Source: CAYSLC01 sp964431545 (GTDB lineage: Bacteria > Desulfobacterota > Desulfobacteria > Desulfobacterales > JAABSP01). From it: 37,086 nt of DNA. How positions within the stretch are numbered: the stretch's first letter is position 1; every line of letters starts with the position of its first letter. Where the stretch lies: NCBI GenBank assembly GCA_964431545.1, contig CAYSLC010000026.1, positions 1 to 37,086 of the forward strand, read 5' to 3'. The notes under the pieces were generated by a model, which searched no databases, was not told where the DNA came from, and was given only the letters and a program-made list of their open reading frames with translations. Position numbers and translations under genes: made by a program. This document shows positions 17,901 through 24,411 of this stretch, piece by piece.

Positions 17901-18157
17901 ATCACGATGGTCTGGAGATCTTTTTGCAGCGCCTTCGCCGCCTCCATGAGCCGCATGCCGTCCATGCCGGGCAGGCGGACGTCGGTCAGCAGGATATCGA
18001 AGGGGCGCCCCTTGAGCCGGCGCAGGGCATCGCTTCCCGAGTAGCAGCGGACGATGCGGTACCCCTCCCATTCGCGCTCCAGACCGGTCTTGAGGATGTC
18101 GCACAGATCCCGGTCATCCTCCACCAGCAGCAGATCGACAACGGAGCCGTCAGCCAC
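14942..18157 (-). CDS. Hybrid sensor histidine kinase REC-PAS-PAS-PAS-HK-REC-HPt
   Basis: 1071 residues, soluble, no membrane segment. N-terminal receiver (1-125, D59 in LLTDVRLP); three PAS/PAC units (first one degenerate and with a long insert, then two typical ones with PEEI/PGEI and HPDD motifs); HisKA (SHEIRTPISGIIG); HATPase (NLLSNAIKFTEKGG, DTGSGI, GGTGLGLAIS); second receiver (LVLMDIQMPEMDG); C-terminal HPt with H1002. The HPt motif reads AHAVNSILGAL where AHxLKGxxxxLGA is usual: the histidine is kept but the Lys-Gly pair is lost. The GTG start at 18157 overlaps the stop of the upstream kinase by 8 bases (GTGGCTGA), so the two kinases are coupled and likely act together. No DNA-binding output is encoded within the pair. 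Confidence 0.9.
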   Translation of the reverse strand: MADGSVVDLLLVEDDRDLCDILKTGLEREWEGYRIVRCYSGSDALRRLKGRPFDILLTDVRLPGMDGMRLMEAAKALQKDLQTIVITGHGDFETAVEALRMGAANFLTKPLDMDVLHIAIQRAVEKRSMARNLAESEARYRSLFEDSPVPLWEADYTAVKQYLDGLRKNGVTDLRSHLQDHREALETAAGLVETLSVNRASRELYGITGKESPQDIRRYWTPETWGTFLDILAAMARGETWYASETRCRNAAGLEKDILFQWAASPGHESTFDRVLVSSVDITRQKRLEEKLRISQERYALATRATKVGVWDLNPGTGDFYLDPSVKEILGYAPEEIPDTMADWMLLVHPEDRGKVVTRLRDHLEGRAGEYACEHRMRHRDGGVRWILARGKALRDSGGAVRRIVGTDTDITEIKEAEQALRVSEGKLKEAQRITHVGSWEYTEQTDEINGSEELYRILGYEPGEIPLTGTVLFGHVHPDDTDALLTGLNRVLPEQGRLVREFRIIRRDGRPRTVVLIANRMAGYGPRGGRYFGVLQDITDRKRMEREILLAKHRAEEANRAKGDFLANMSHEIRTPISGIIGVVDMALGGKADPETRRSLSLIKRAAGSLLHIINDILDFSKIEAGKMEIADRVFDLHGHLEEIVSLFRPKVEDRLRLSLEIRPDLPRHIYADPDRLGQVLRNLLSNAIKFTEKGGVRLSVARSEEAGTLDKLRFSVADTGSGIAPEKIGSLFSSFVQLDDGLSKPQGGTGLGLAISRRLVMMMGGEIGATSEPGKGSTFHFTIVHGIPRMTRLLGEPAPPVSGPRPAPLNVLVAEDEHLNRISIVHLLEEAGHRVRAVENGRAALEALETDPFDLVLMDIQMPEMDGLEATRRIRRGGTRRAVDPRLPVIALTAYAMKEDRTRFLEAGVDDTVTKPVEAEALFRAMERAAAGGGRRAAGEADGRAPWSADLRRFRKCYTGDPEFFRTMVSGFLEDGPKRMAHLEEALAGEDPALARKRAHAVNSILGALRIESLVEAARDLERCCVEGDLDGARRRFPALAGQVASVADHLRRLPEMEAGGPGTGAADP

Positions 18158-19916
18158 GGCCCCCCTCCGGCGTCCCGGTTTCGGCGGCGGGGATCTCCGC
18201 CCGTACGGTGGTTCCCTTGCCTTCCCGGCTCTCCATGATCAGTTTGCCGCCGCAATCCCGGAGGATCCCGTGGACGATGGACAACCCCAGCCCGGTCCCC
18301 TCCCCCACCGGTTTGGTGGTGAAGAAGGGCTCCAGGCATCGGTCCAACACCGACGGCGCCATGCCGGCCCCGTTGTCCGCCACCTCCAGAACCACGGCGT
18401 CGGCCTCGCGAAAGAGGCGGATCTCCACCGATTTCGGCCCGTGGCCGTCCCGGGTCTCTTGCCGCTTCTCCACGGCGTGCCGGGCGTTGGAGAGGAAATT
18501 GACCACGATCTGCTCGAACCGGGAGGCGGGAACGGCCACCCGGGGCAGGTCTTCCCCCCGCCGGATGGCCAGGTCGATCTCGTGGTTGTAAAACTGCTGC
18601 CGGAAGAAGACGAGGCTGTTGTCGAGGGCCTCTCCCGGATCCATGGGCCGGGGCGGACCGTCGATCCCCCTGGAGAATCCCCGCATCTGGTCGATGATCA
18701 GCGCCGCCCGGTCCACCTGGCGGATGATCCCCGCCGCATCCCCCTCCACCTCCGGATCATGGCTCCGGCGGCCGGCCTTGCGGATCTGGTGGGCGTGGAT
18801 CCGGATCACCGACAGGGGCTGGTTGAGTTCGTGGGCCACGCCGCCGGCCATCTCCCCCAGCGCGGTCAGACGGCCGGCATGGACCAGCTGGGCCTGCTTC
18901 CGCCGGAGGGCCGATTCGGCGGCCTCCCGCTCGGCGATCTCCCCCTTGAGGGCTTCGTTCATCAGCTTCAGTTCCGCGGTCCGCAGGGCCACCCGGTTCT
19001 CCAGGTCCTCCTGGGCGCGCCGGAGCTTCTCCTGGGAACTGATGTACCGGGTGATGTCCTTTCCCATGCCCCAGTCGGCCCATCCGTCCACGGGGCACTG
19101 GGGGGTGATGTTGGACCAGGAGATGGTCTTCCTCCCGCCGTCCTTGCAGGTGGTCTCCCACCGCCAGCTCCGGTGCACCCCCGGGTGGGCGCGCCACTTC
19201 TCCAACATCTCCCGGCGGTACCCGGCATCCGGGTAGAGCATCTCCAGGGCGCGGGGGTTGCCCACCATCTCCGCGGCGGTATAGCCGGTCACCCGTTCGC
19301 ACTCCTTGTTCCAGAAACAGAGCACCCCGTCCGCGTCGAAGGCGTCGATCATCACCTCCATGTTCTCCACCACCCGCTGGAACCGGGCCTCGGTCCGTCG
19401 GAGGGCATCCTGGGTCCGGGTCATGGCGGCGATCTCCTCCTTGAGGCAACGGTTCCGATCCCGCAGCTTGGCGACATACCGGTCGTTGCTCGACCGGATC
19501 TTGGCGGTGATGGAGCGCATGATCGCCATGGAGACCCGGGTGGAGGACTCGATGGCCCCGAAAAAATCGTCCCGGTCGATGCGAATCAGGCGGACCGGTT
19601 CCCGGGCCACCACGGTGGCGCACCGGGGACGGTCGTCGATGAGGGCCATCTCCCCGAACATCCCCCCGGGACCGTAGATCTCCAGCAGCTCCCCCTCGGG
19701 CTGTCCGTGCTCCCGCCAGATCTCCACCTCCCCCCGGGCCACGATGAAAAAATCCCGGCCGGGGTCCCCTTCGGAAAAGACGATCCCCCCGGCCGCGTAC
19801 CGGGACTCGGCGCACCCCCGGGCGATTCTGCCCACCTCCTCTTCCGGAATGGATGAAAAGCAGGGGATCACCCCCAGGTACCGTCGGCACTCGTCCGTCG
19901 GGGAACCCGGTTCCAC
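18150..19916 (-). CDS. Histidine kinase with N-terminal cyclic-nucleotide-binding domain (cNMP-PAS-HK)
   Basis: 588 residues. Residues about 15-135 are a CRP-type cyclic-nucleotide-binding domain with FSEGDPGRDFFIVARGEVEI and a phosphate-binding cassette FGEMALIDDRPRCATV, in which E89 and R98 (ribose and phosphate contacts in CRP-type domains) are kept. A coiled coil and a PAS domain with PAC (FDADGVLCFWNKECERVTGY) follow, then HisKA (GVAHELNQPLSVIRIH) and HATPase (NFLSNARHAVEK, DNGAGM, GTGLGLSIV). No membrane segments. The start is taken at GTG 19916, because AAAAAAGGTGATCCC directly precedes it; longer readings lack a ribosome-binding site. It overlaps the downstream hybrid kinase by 8 bases. 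It could sense a cyclic nucleotide, perhaps that made by the receiver-cyclase in this window. Confidence 0.88.
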   Translation of the reverse strand: MEPGSPTDECRRYLGVIPCFSSIPEEEVGRIARGCAESRYAAGGIVFSEGDPGRDFFIVARGEVEIWREHGQPEGELLEIYGPGGMFGEMALIDDRPRCATVVAREPVRLIRIDRDDFFGAIESSTRVSMAIMRSITAKIRSSNDRYVAKLRDRNRCLKEEIAAMTRTQDALRRTEARFQRVVENMEVMIDAFDADGVLCFWNKECERVTGYTAAEMVGNPRALEMLYPDAGYRREMLEKWRAHPGVHRSWRWETTCKDGGRKTISWSNITPQCPVDGWADWGMGKDITRYISSQEKLRRAQEDLENRVALRTAELKLMNEALKGEIAEREAAESALRRKQAQLVHAGRLTALGEMAGGVAHELNQPLSVIRIHAHQIRKAGRRSHDPEVEGDAAGIIRQVDRAALIIDQMRGFSRGIDGPPRPMDPGEALDNSLVFFRQQFYNHEIDLAIRRGEDLPRVAVPASRFEQIVVNFLSNARHAVEKRQETRDGHGPKSVEIRLFREADAVVLEVADNGAGMAPSVLDRCLEPFFTTKPVGEGTGLGLSIVHGILRDCGGKLIMESREGKGTTVRAEIPAAETGTPEGGRG

Positions 19917-20020
19917 GGGATCACCTTTTTTCGATTTCACGATATTGCCGTTCCCCCTTCCCGGCGGTTCGAACCGGATATTCTTGAGATAACAGACAAA
20001 GAGGCCGATGGGAATCGGTG

Positions 20021-20043
20021 ATTTCCGGATTTTTTCCGGAAAT
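20021..20043. other. 8-bp stem inverted repeat upstream of the cNMP-binding kinase gene
   Basis: ATTTCCGG, 7-base T-rich loop, CCGGAAAT. It lies about 65 bases past the stop of the NarL-type regulator gene and about 105 bases before the start of the cNMP-kinase gene on the same strand. It may be a terminator for the former or an operator for the latter. Only the plus strand has a short T run after it (TTTT), so a minus-strand terminator is not well supported. Confidence 0.3.
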
Positions 20044-20108
20044 TTTACGGAGGGTCCCGAAGAGGGTCCGGCGGGTAACACCCGGCGGGCCGGCCCGGGA
20101 GACCCGGA

Positions 20109-20762
20109 TCAAAGGGGGATGATCTTCTTGCGGATGGCCGTTTTCACCAGCTCGCTCAGGGTTTTGATCTCCAGTTTCTCCATGATGTTGTACTTGTGGG
20201 TCTCCACGGTTCGCGGGCTGATGCGGAGTTCGGCGGCGATCTCCTTGGGGCCGCGGCCCTCCGCCAGGCGCTGGAAGACTTCGCGCTCCCGCATGCTCAG
20301 GGCGTCGAAGGGATCGGCGGCCCCGTCCCCCCGCTCCAACCGCCGAAGGTACTCCTGGATGTAAAGAGGGGCCTTTTCCGAAAAATAGGCGCCGCCCCCG
20401 CGCACCGCCTCCACGGCGCTCACCAGGTTCTCCACCGGATCGCTCTTGAGCACGTACCCCATCACCCCGGTCTTGAACAGATCGATCACCAGCTCCCGGT
20501 CCGAGAACATGGTGTAGACGATGATCCGGGTCCGGGCGGCGGCGGCCCGGATCCGCCGGGCCGCCTCGATGCCGTTCATGCCGGGCATGGAGATATCGAG
20601 GATGACGATGTGGGGCTGCTCCCGCTCCACCACGGCCACGGCCCCGGCGCCGTCGGACGCCTCCCCCACCACCCGGAATCCGGGCTGGCGGCCGATCCGA
20701 TGCTTGATCCCCTCCACCACCACCTGGTGGTCATCGGCGATGACGATCCGCGTCTCCTCCAT
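20109..20762 (-). CDS. NarL/LuxR-type response regulator
   Basis: 217 residues. Receiver 1-120 with D56 region ILDISMPGMNGIEA and conserved T/K (YTMF, VLKSD), then a LuxR-type helix-turn-helix (about 150-215): SMREREVFQRLAEGRGPKEIAAELRISPRTVETHKYNIMEKL. Such regulators bind DNA as dimers after phosphorylation. The gene overlaps the end of the REC-HisKA_3 kinase gene by 32 bases, so that kinase is the most likely partner. The start ATG at 20760-20762 gives a normal N-terminus (EETRIVIADDHQVV). A DNA-binding output for the signalling cluster. Confidence 0.93.
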   Translation of the reverse strand: MEETRIVIADDHQVVVEGIKHRIGRQPGFRVVGEASDGAGAVAVVEREQPHIVILDISMPGMNGIEAARRIRAAAARTRIIVYTMFSDRELVIDLFKTGVMGYVLKSDPVENLVSAVEAVRGGGAYFSEKAPLYIQEYLRRLERGDGAADPFDALSMREREVFQRLAEGRGPKEIAAELRISPRTVETHKYNIMEKLEIKTLSELVKTAIRKKIIPL

Positions 20763-21960
20763 CCGGCGCCTCCTTGGGGGAGTCCCCCGGTCCCATGGAC
20801 ATCTCCACCAGGATCAGGGTCCCCTTTCCCTTTCCCGATTCCAGCGTGAACTCGCCGTCGAACTGGATGGCGCGCTCCCGCATGATGACCAGCCCCAGGG
20901 ATTTGCGCCTCGATATATCGGCGGTCCGGGAACGGAGCGAAAACCCGACGCCGTCATCCTCGATCCCCAGGGAGATCCGCTTGCCCTTCCGGATCAGGTT
21001 GATGTGGATGTTCCCGGCCCGGGCGTGCTTGACGGCGTTGTTGACCGCCTCCTGGGTGATCCGGTACAGGGCCAGGGCCCGGTCTCCGGTGAACTCCCGG
21101 GGAATGTTCCGGGCGAAGAGCCGGATCCGGACGCCGGACCGGCGGCCCATCTCCTCGGCGAGATCCCGGAGCGCCGCGGCGAGCCCCAGGTGGTCGAGCA
21201 TGGCCGGCCGCAGGCCCTGGAAGACGGATTTGAGGTCCGTGAGCGCCCTTGCCGCCTTCCGCCGGGCCTCCCCGAGGACGGAGGCCACCTCCCCGGGGGC
21301 CTCCGATCCCCCCTCCTCGGCCGACTCCAGGAGGATTTTCAGGGAGGTGAGGGTCTGGCCGATGTGGTCGTGAAGCTCTCCGGCCACGAAGCGCCGGTCC
21401 TTCTCCAGCAGCTCCATGAGCCGCCCCGAAAGGGCCTTGCGCTGGGCATGCTCCCGGAGGAGCCGCCGGTGGGACCGTTTCAGCTCCGCGTGGGCCTCGG
21501 TGAGGGCCGCGGTCCGCCGGGCCACCGTCCGCTCCAGGGAATCGTTGACCCGCCGCAGATCCGCCTCGGCCCGCCGGACCTTCCGCCGGAGGTCGAGCTT
21601 CTCCAGGACCTGATCGACACGGAAAAGGAGTTCCTCCACCTGGCACGACTTGAGGATGAAGTCGTCGGCCGCGTGGCGGAAGGCGTCACTCACCGATGCC
21701 ATGTCGCCATAGCCGGTGAGGATGATCACCCCGGTGTCGGGATCCCGGGATTTGACCCGCTGCAACACGTCGATGCCCCCCACCGGGGTCATCTTGAGGT
21801 CGGTGATCACCAGGTCGAAGGTCTCCTCCGTCAGCCGTTCCAGGGCGCCCTTCCCGTCGCCGGCGGTCTTCACCCGGTGGCCGTCCGTGGAAAGATCCTT
21901 GGCCACCCGGAGAAGAAACAGGGGGTCGTCATCCACCACCAGAATCCCGGCGCGCGCCAT
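20731..21960 (-). CDS. Receiver-HisKA_3 histidine kinase (NarX/DegS type, soluble)
   Basis: 409 residues. N-terminal receiver 1-120 with phospho-acceptor in LVITDLKMTPVGG, a coiled-coil linker rich in Arg/Glu (about 125-185), a HisKA_3 dimerisation domain (FVAGELHDHIGQTLTSLKI, phospho-His in LHDHIGQ) and a HATPase domain (ITQEAVNNAVKHA, DDGVGF, SLGLVIMRERA). No transmembrane segment, so it takes input through its receiver, probably from another kinase such as the upstream hybrid proteins. It overlaps the downstream NarL-type regulator by 32 bases, which marks the cognate pair. ATG start at 21960 has GGGGGAACGGG directly upstream. Confidence 0.9.
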   Translation of the reverse strand: MARAGILVVDDDPLFLLRVAKDLSTDGHRVKTAGDGKGALERLTEETFDLVITDLKMTPVGGIDVLQRVKSRDPDTGVIILTGYGDMASVSDAFRHAADDFILKSCQVEELLFRVDQVLEKLDLRRKVRRAEADLRRVNDSLERTVARRTAALTEAHAELKRSHRRLLREHAQRKALSGRLMELLEKDRRFVAGELHDHIGQTLTSLKILLESAEEGGSEAPGEVASVLGEARRKAARALTDLKSVFQGLRPAMLDHLGLAAALRDLAEEMGRRSGVRIRLFARNIPREFTGDRALALYRITQEAVNNAVKHARAGNIHINLIRKGKRISLGIEDDGVGFSLRSRTADISRRKSLGLVIMRERAIQFDGEFTLESGKGKGTLILVEMSMGPGDSPKEAPDGGDADRHRR

Positions 21961-21982
21961 CCCGTTCCCCCAAAAGCGCCCG

Positions 21983-22846
21983 TCAGCTCTCCCCGACGTC
22001 CCAGACCAGCGCCTCGGGCCGCTTCAGGAGATGGGGATACCGCTTTTGGATGCTTTTTTCGAGGGGCGGGTCGAGGACGGCCCGGTAGAGGGTCCGGACC
22101 TCGGCGAGCTGACCCGGGGTCAGGCCCCGTGCCCGCTCCAGCTTGGCGCCGAGGAGGCTTGCGCCGGTGAGGTTGGCCCGGCTCAGATCGGCTTCGGTGA
22201 GGACGGCGTTTCGGAGGTCCGTGGTCATCAGGTCGGCCCTTTGGAGGTCGGCCTTCCAGAGGACGACGTTGACCAGGTCGGCCCCCATGAGGTCGGCCCC
22301 CGCGAAGCGCCCCTCCTGGGCGTCGGCGGCGGTAAGATTGGCCCGCCAGAGGTCGGCCCCCTGGAAGCCGGCTCCGGTGAGATCGCTCTCCGAAAGGTCG
22401 GCCCGCTGGAGGTCCGCGTCGGTGAAATCGGCCCCGTGGAGGTCGGCCCGGATCAGTTCCGCCTCCTGGAGGTTGGCCCGATTGAATCTGGCGCCCCGCA
22501 GGACCGCCCCCTGGAGGTTGGCGCCCATGAGGTCCGCGTCGCGGGCGTCGGCGTCGGTCAGGTTGGCCTCCTGGAGCATCGCCTCCATGAGATCGGCCCG
22601 TCGAAGGTCGGCCTCCACCAGGACCGCCTTCCGCAGGTCGGTGCGCCAGAGGTCCGCCTTGAAGAGGCACGCCTTCCAGAGGACGGCGCCGTAAAGATTG
22701 GCCTCCTGGAGGTCGGCCTCCCGGAGATCCGATTCCTTGAGCATGGCGTGCTGGAGGTTCGCCTTCCACAGGTCGATGCCGTGGAGCCGCGTCTGGTGCG
22801 GGGGGGGCTCCTTCTCCCCCCAGAGGATGCTGCGCCAGTGCTTCAT
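21983..22846 (-). CDS. Pentapeptide-repeat protein
   Basis: 287 residues. From about residue 22 to 240 nearly every fifth residue is Leu, preceded by Ala/Asp/Asn in the A(D/N)LxX pattern (for example ADLQEANLYGAVLWKA), roughly forty repeats, which build a right-handed beta helix. The C-terminal 45 residues are different (GLTPGQLAEVRTLYRAVLDPP and LKRPEALVWDVGES) and look like a small helical cap. Some relatives bind DNA gyrase or act in signalling or toxin protection; the function here cannot be assigned. It sits 20 bases after hypB and 22 bases before the REC-HisKA_3 kinase on the same strand. Cytoplasmic; no signal peptide seen. Confidence 0.88.
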   Translation of the reverse strand: MKHWRSILWGEKEPPPHQTRLHGIDLWKANLQHAMLKESDLREADLQEANLYGAVLWKACLFKADLWRTDLRKAVLVEADLRRADLMEAMLQEANLTDADARDADLMGANLQGAVLRGARFNRANLQEAELIRADLHGADFTDADLQRADLSESDLTGAGFQGADLWRANLTAADAQEGRFAGADLMGADLVNVVLWKADLQRADLMTTDLRNAVLTEADLSRANLTGASLLGAKLERARGLTPGQLAEVRTLYRAVLDPPLEKSIQKRYPHLLKRPEALVWDVGES

Positions 22847-22866
22847 CGGCTATCCAGCGGAAACGG

Positions 22867-23544
22867 TCATCCGGCGCCTCCGTCCTTTTTCCGGGCCACC
22901 CGCTCCTTGAGCCACCCGATCCAGGGGTCGAACCCCTCGCCCGTCCGGGCGGAGATCTCCATCACCGGCATCCCCGCGTGGATCTGGTGAATGTAGTCGA
23001 CCGCCTTTTTGATATCGTAGTCGAGGTGGGGGAGCAGATCGACCTTGTTGAGCAGCGCCACGTCGCAGACCCGGAACATCACCGGATACTTGACCGGCTT
23101 GTCCTCTCCCTCGGTAACGCTGAGCACCACGGCCCGGGCATCCTCGCCGATGTCGAACTCGGCCGGGCAGACCAGGTTCCCCACGTTCTCCACGATCAGA
23201 AGATCGATCCCCGACAGATCGAGATCCTCCGCCGCCTTGCCGATGACGTGGGCCGCCAGGTGGCAGTCGCCGCCGAAGGCGTCGGTGTTGACCTGGACCA
23301 CCGGGGCTCCCGACCGGGCCAGGCGGTCGGCGTCGTTGGAGGTGCAGACGTCCCCCACGATCACCGCGCTGGCCACCTCCGGCGCCAGGAGATCGAGGGT
23401 CCGCTCCAGGAGGGCCGTCTTTCCCGATCCCGGCGAACTCATGACGTTGAGGACGAAGACCCCCCGTTCGGCAAACCACTCCCGGTTCCGCAGCGCCATG
23501 GTGTCGTTGACGCCCAGCACCTTCCGCACCACTTTGACTTCCAT
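22867..23544 (-). CDS. hypB: Hydrogenase nickel incorporation GTPase HypB
   Basis: 225 residues. SIMIBI-class GTPase needed to insert nickel into [NiFe]-hydrogenase, working with HypA. P-loop SSPGSGKTALLE, DVCTSNDADRL, metal-site CH in GGDCHLAA, LVCPAEFDIGE with its cysteine, and the NKVD base-recognition motif are visible. The N-terminus begins MEVKVVRKVLG and lacks both the CxxCGC nickel motif of E. coli HypB and a His-rich stretch, so it is the short form. The ATG at 23544 is preceded by GAGGAG. No other hyp or hydrogenase gene lies in the window; the following genes are a pentapeptide protein and a two-component pair. Confidence 0.93.
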   Translation of the reverse strand: MEVKVVRKVLGVNDTMALRNREWFAERGVFVLNVMSSPGSGKTALLERTLDLLAPEVASAVIVGDVCTSNDADRLARSGAPVVQVNTDAFGGDCHLAAHVIGKAAEDLDLSGIDLLIVENVGNLVCPAEFDIGEDARAVVLSVTEGEDKPVKYPVMFRVCDVALLNKVDLLPHLDYDIKKAVDYIHQIHAGMPVMEISARTGEGFDPWIGWLKERVARKKDGGAG

Positions 23545-23561
23545 ATGTGTCGCTCCTCGCC

Positions 23562-23577
23562 GGCCCCTTGCGGGGCC
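23562..23577 (-). promoter_or_regulatory. GCAA-tetraloop hairpin in the hypB leader
   Basis: On the minus strand GGCCCC-GCAA-GGGGCC forms a 6-bp stem closed by a GNRA tetraloop, ending about 17 bases before the hypB start and just before its ribosome-binding site. It may stabilise the mRNA or modulate translation. Seen in sequence only. Confidence 0.35.
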
Positions 23578-23672
23578 CCGATCGTTTTTCTCTATGATTC
23601 CGGGGGGCGGCCCCCTCCGAAAGACTCGTCGAACAACAAAACGCCCCGACCCCCACTCCCTTTCAACCATTC

Positions 23673-23701
23673 TTCTTATCCGCTTTTGGGGGCGTCGTCA
23701 A
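23673..23701 (-). promoter_or_regulatory. Candidate hypB promoter
   Basis: Minus strand: TTGACG (23701-23696), 17-base spacer, TAAGAA (23678-23673). The -35 matches at 5 of 6 positions but the -10 is weak. It lies about 130 bases upstream of the hypB start. Confidence 0.3.
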
Positions 23702-23828
23702 TTCTCGATTTGAGCCGGAAGGCCGGGGAAATGGTATGGAAAAACGAGGATGCCGGCGAATACGCCGGGAAGTCCGCCCCTATTGGATTTTCAACGGGAC
23801 GACAGGCGCGTTTGGAGCCACTGGCGGA

Positions 23829-23978
23829 TCATTGCGAAAAACGGGTCTCTGGCCCGACGTCCCCGCCAGGGGCTGTGTCCGCGGTGGTGAAGCTCCCGGC
23901 GGGGACGTCGTGGAGGACGATGATCTCGGGTCCGGATTCTCCCCAGGTCCTGTATGTCAATTCCCCCATACATTCCAT
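23829..23978 (-). pseudogene. Possible alpha/beta-hydrolase 5' remnant (49 codons)
   Basis: A minus-strand frame starting at ATG 23978 reads MECMGELTYRTWGESGPEII followed by VLHDVPAG and then stops after 49 codons. The piece LTYRTWGESGPEIIVLH resembles the first strands and the LLHG oxyanion loop of alpha/beta hydrolases, but the rest of such a gene (250 residues or more) is absent. The adjacent frame adds only RQWLQTRLSSR before another stop. This may be the decayed start of a lost gene or a chance resemblance. No strong ribosome-binding site. Confidence 0.25.
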
Positions 23979-24243
23979 CCTGTGAGGGCTCTCCGGTGAA
24001 GCCTCTCCGCGTATCTTTTCCGGAAGACCGTTCTCCTCTTCGGAGCCAGTCTCATACAGCTTCCGCCGGAATTCAAGCCTTTTTCCGGTTTCTCTACTTT
24101 CACCTTCAGGGAGTCACAAGAATTAAAACTACCCGCGAACCGGCTTAATCGTAATCTCAAAATTTCATCATAAACAAAACGGCGGGGATCTTATTTTGTT
24201 GTGACGTCCTCACCTGGAATCCGGCATTGGGGGGGCGGTGGTC

Positions 24244-24271
24244 TTGATCGTCGCCGGTTGCCGAGCATAAT
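24244..24271 (+). promoter_or_regulatory. Candidate promoter of the HAD/GH65 operon
   Basis: TTGATC (24244-24249), 16-base spacer, CATAAT (24266-24271); 4 of 6 and 5 of 6 matches to sigma70 consensus. Followed by a T/C-rich initial transcribed region and a leader of about 130 bases before the start at 24412. Confidence 0.45.
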
Positions 24272-24411
24272 CGTTCTTTTTCTTTTTTCAGATTGGATCC
24301 GAATTCCGAAAAATACACCCCCGCTTCGTCAAAATTACCGGTTCTCCCCCATTCCCAGGACCGGGCCGATTTTCTATGCTGTCTGGTGGATATCAAACAG
24401 GAGCCGTCGGC

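Larger units (their letters stand above)
23545..24411. other. Long intergenic region between hypB and the trehalose-type operon
   Basis: 867 bases between divergent genes. It contains the hypB leader hairpin and promoter candidate, a possible hydrolase remnant (23829-23978), an AT-richer stretch (about 24100-24330) and a promoter candidate for the plus-strand operon (24244-24271). No tRNA, repeat array or convincing intact gene was seen. The size and mixed composition suggest loss of one or more genes. Confidence 0.5.

Noticed and set aside
15002..18238. A 1078-codon plus-strand open frame opposite the hybrid kinase
   Set aside because: High-GC antisense frame with a His/Gly/Pro/Asp-rich composition and no domain; the minus strand encodes a complete multi-domain kinase.
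22143..22694. Tandem DNA repeats in the 22.1-22.8 kb region
   Set aside because: The repeated GGTCGGCC-like 15-base pattern is simply the codons of the pentapeptide repeats, not an independent DNA repeat or CRISPR array.
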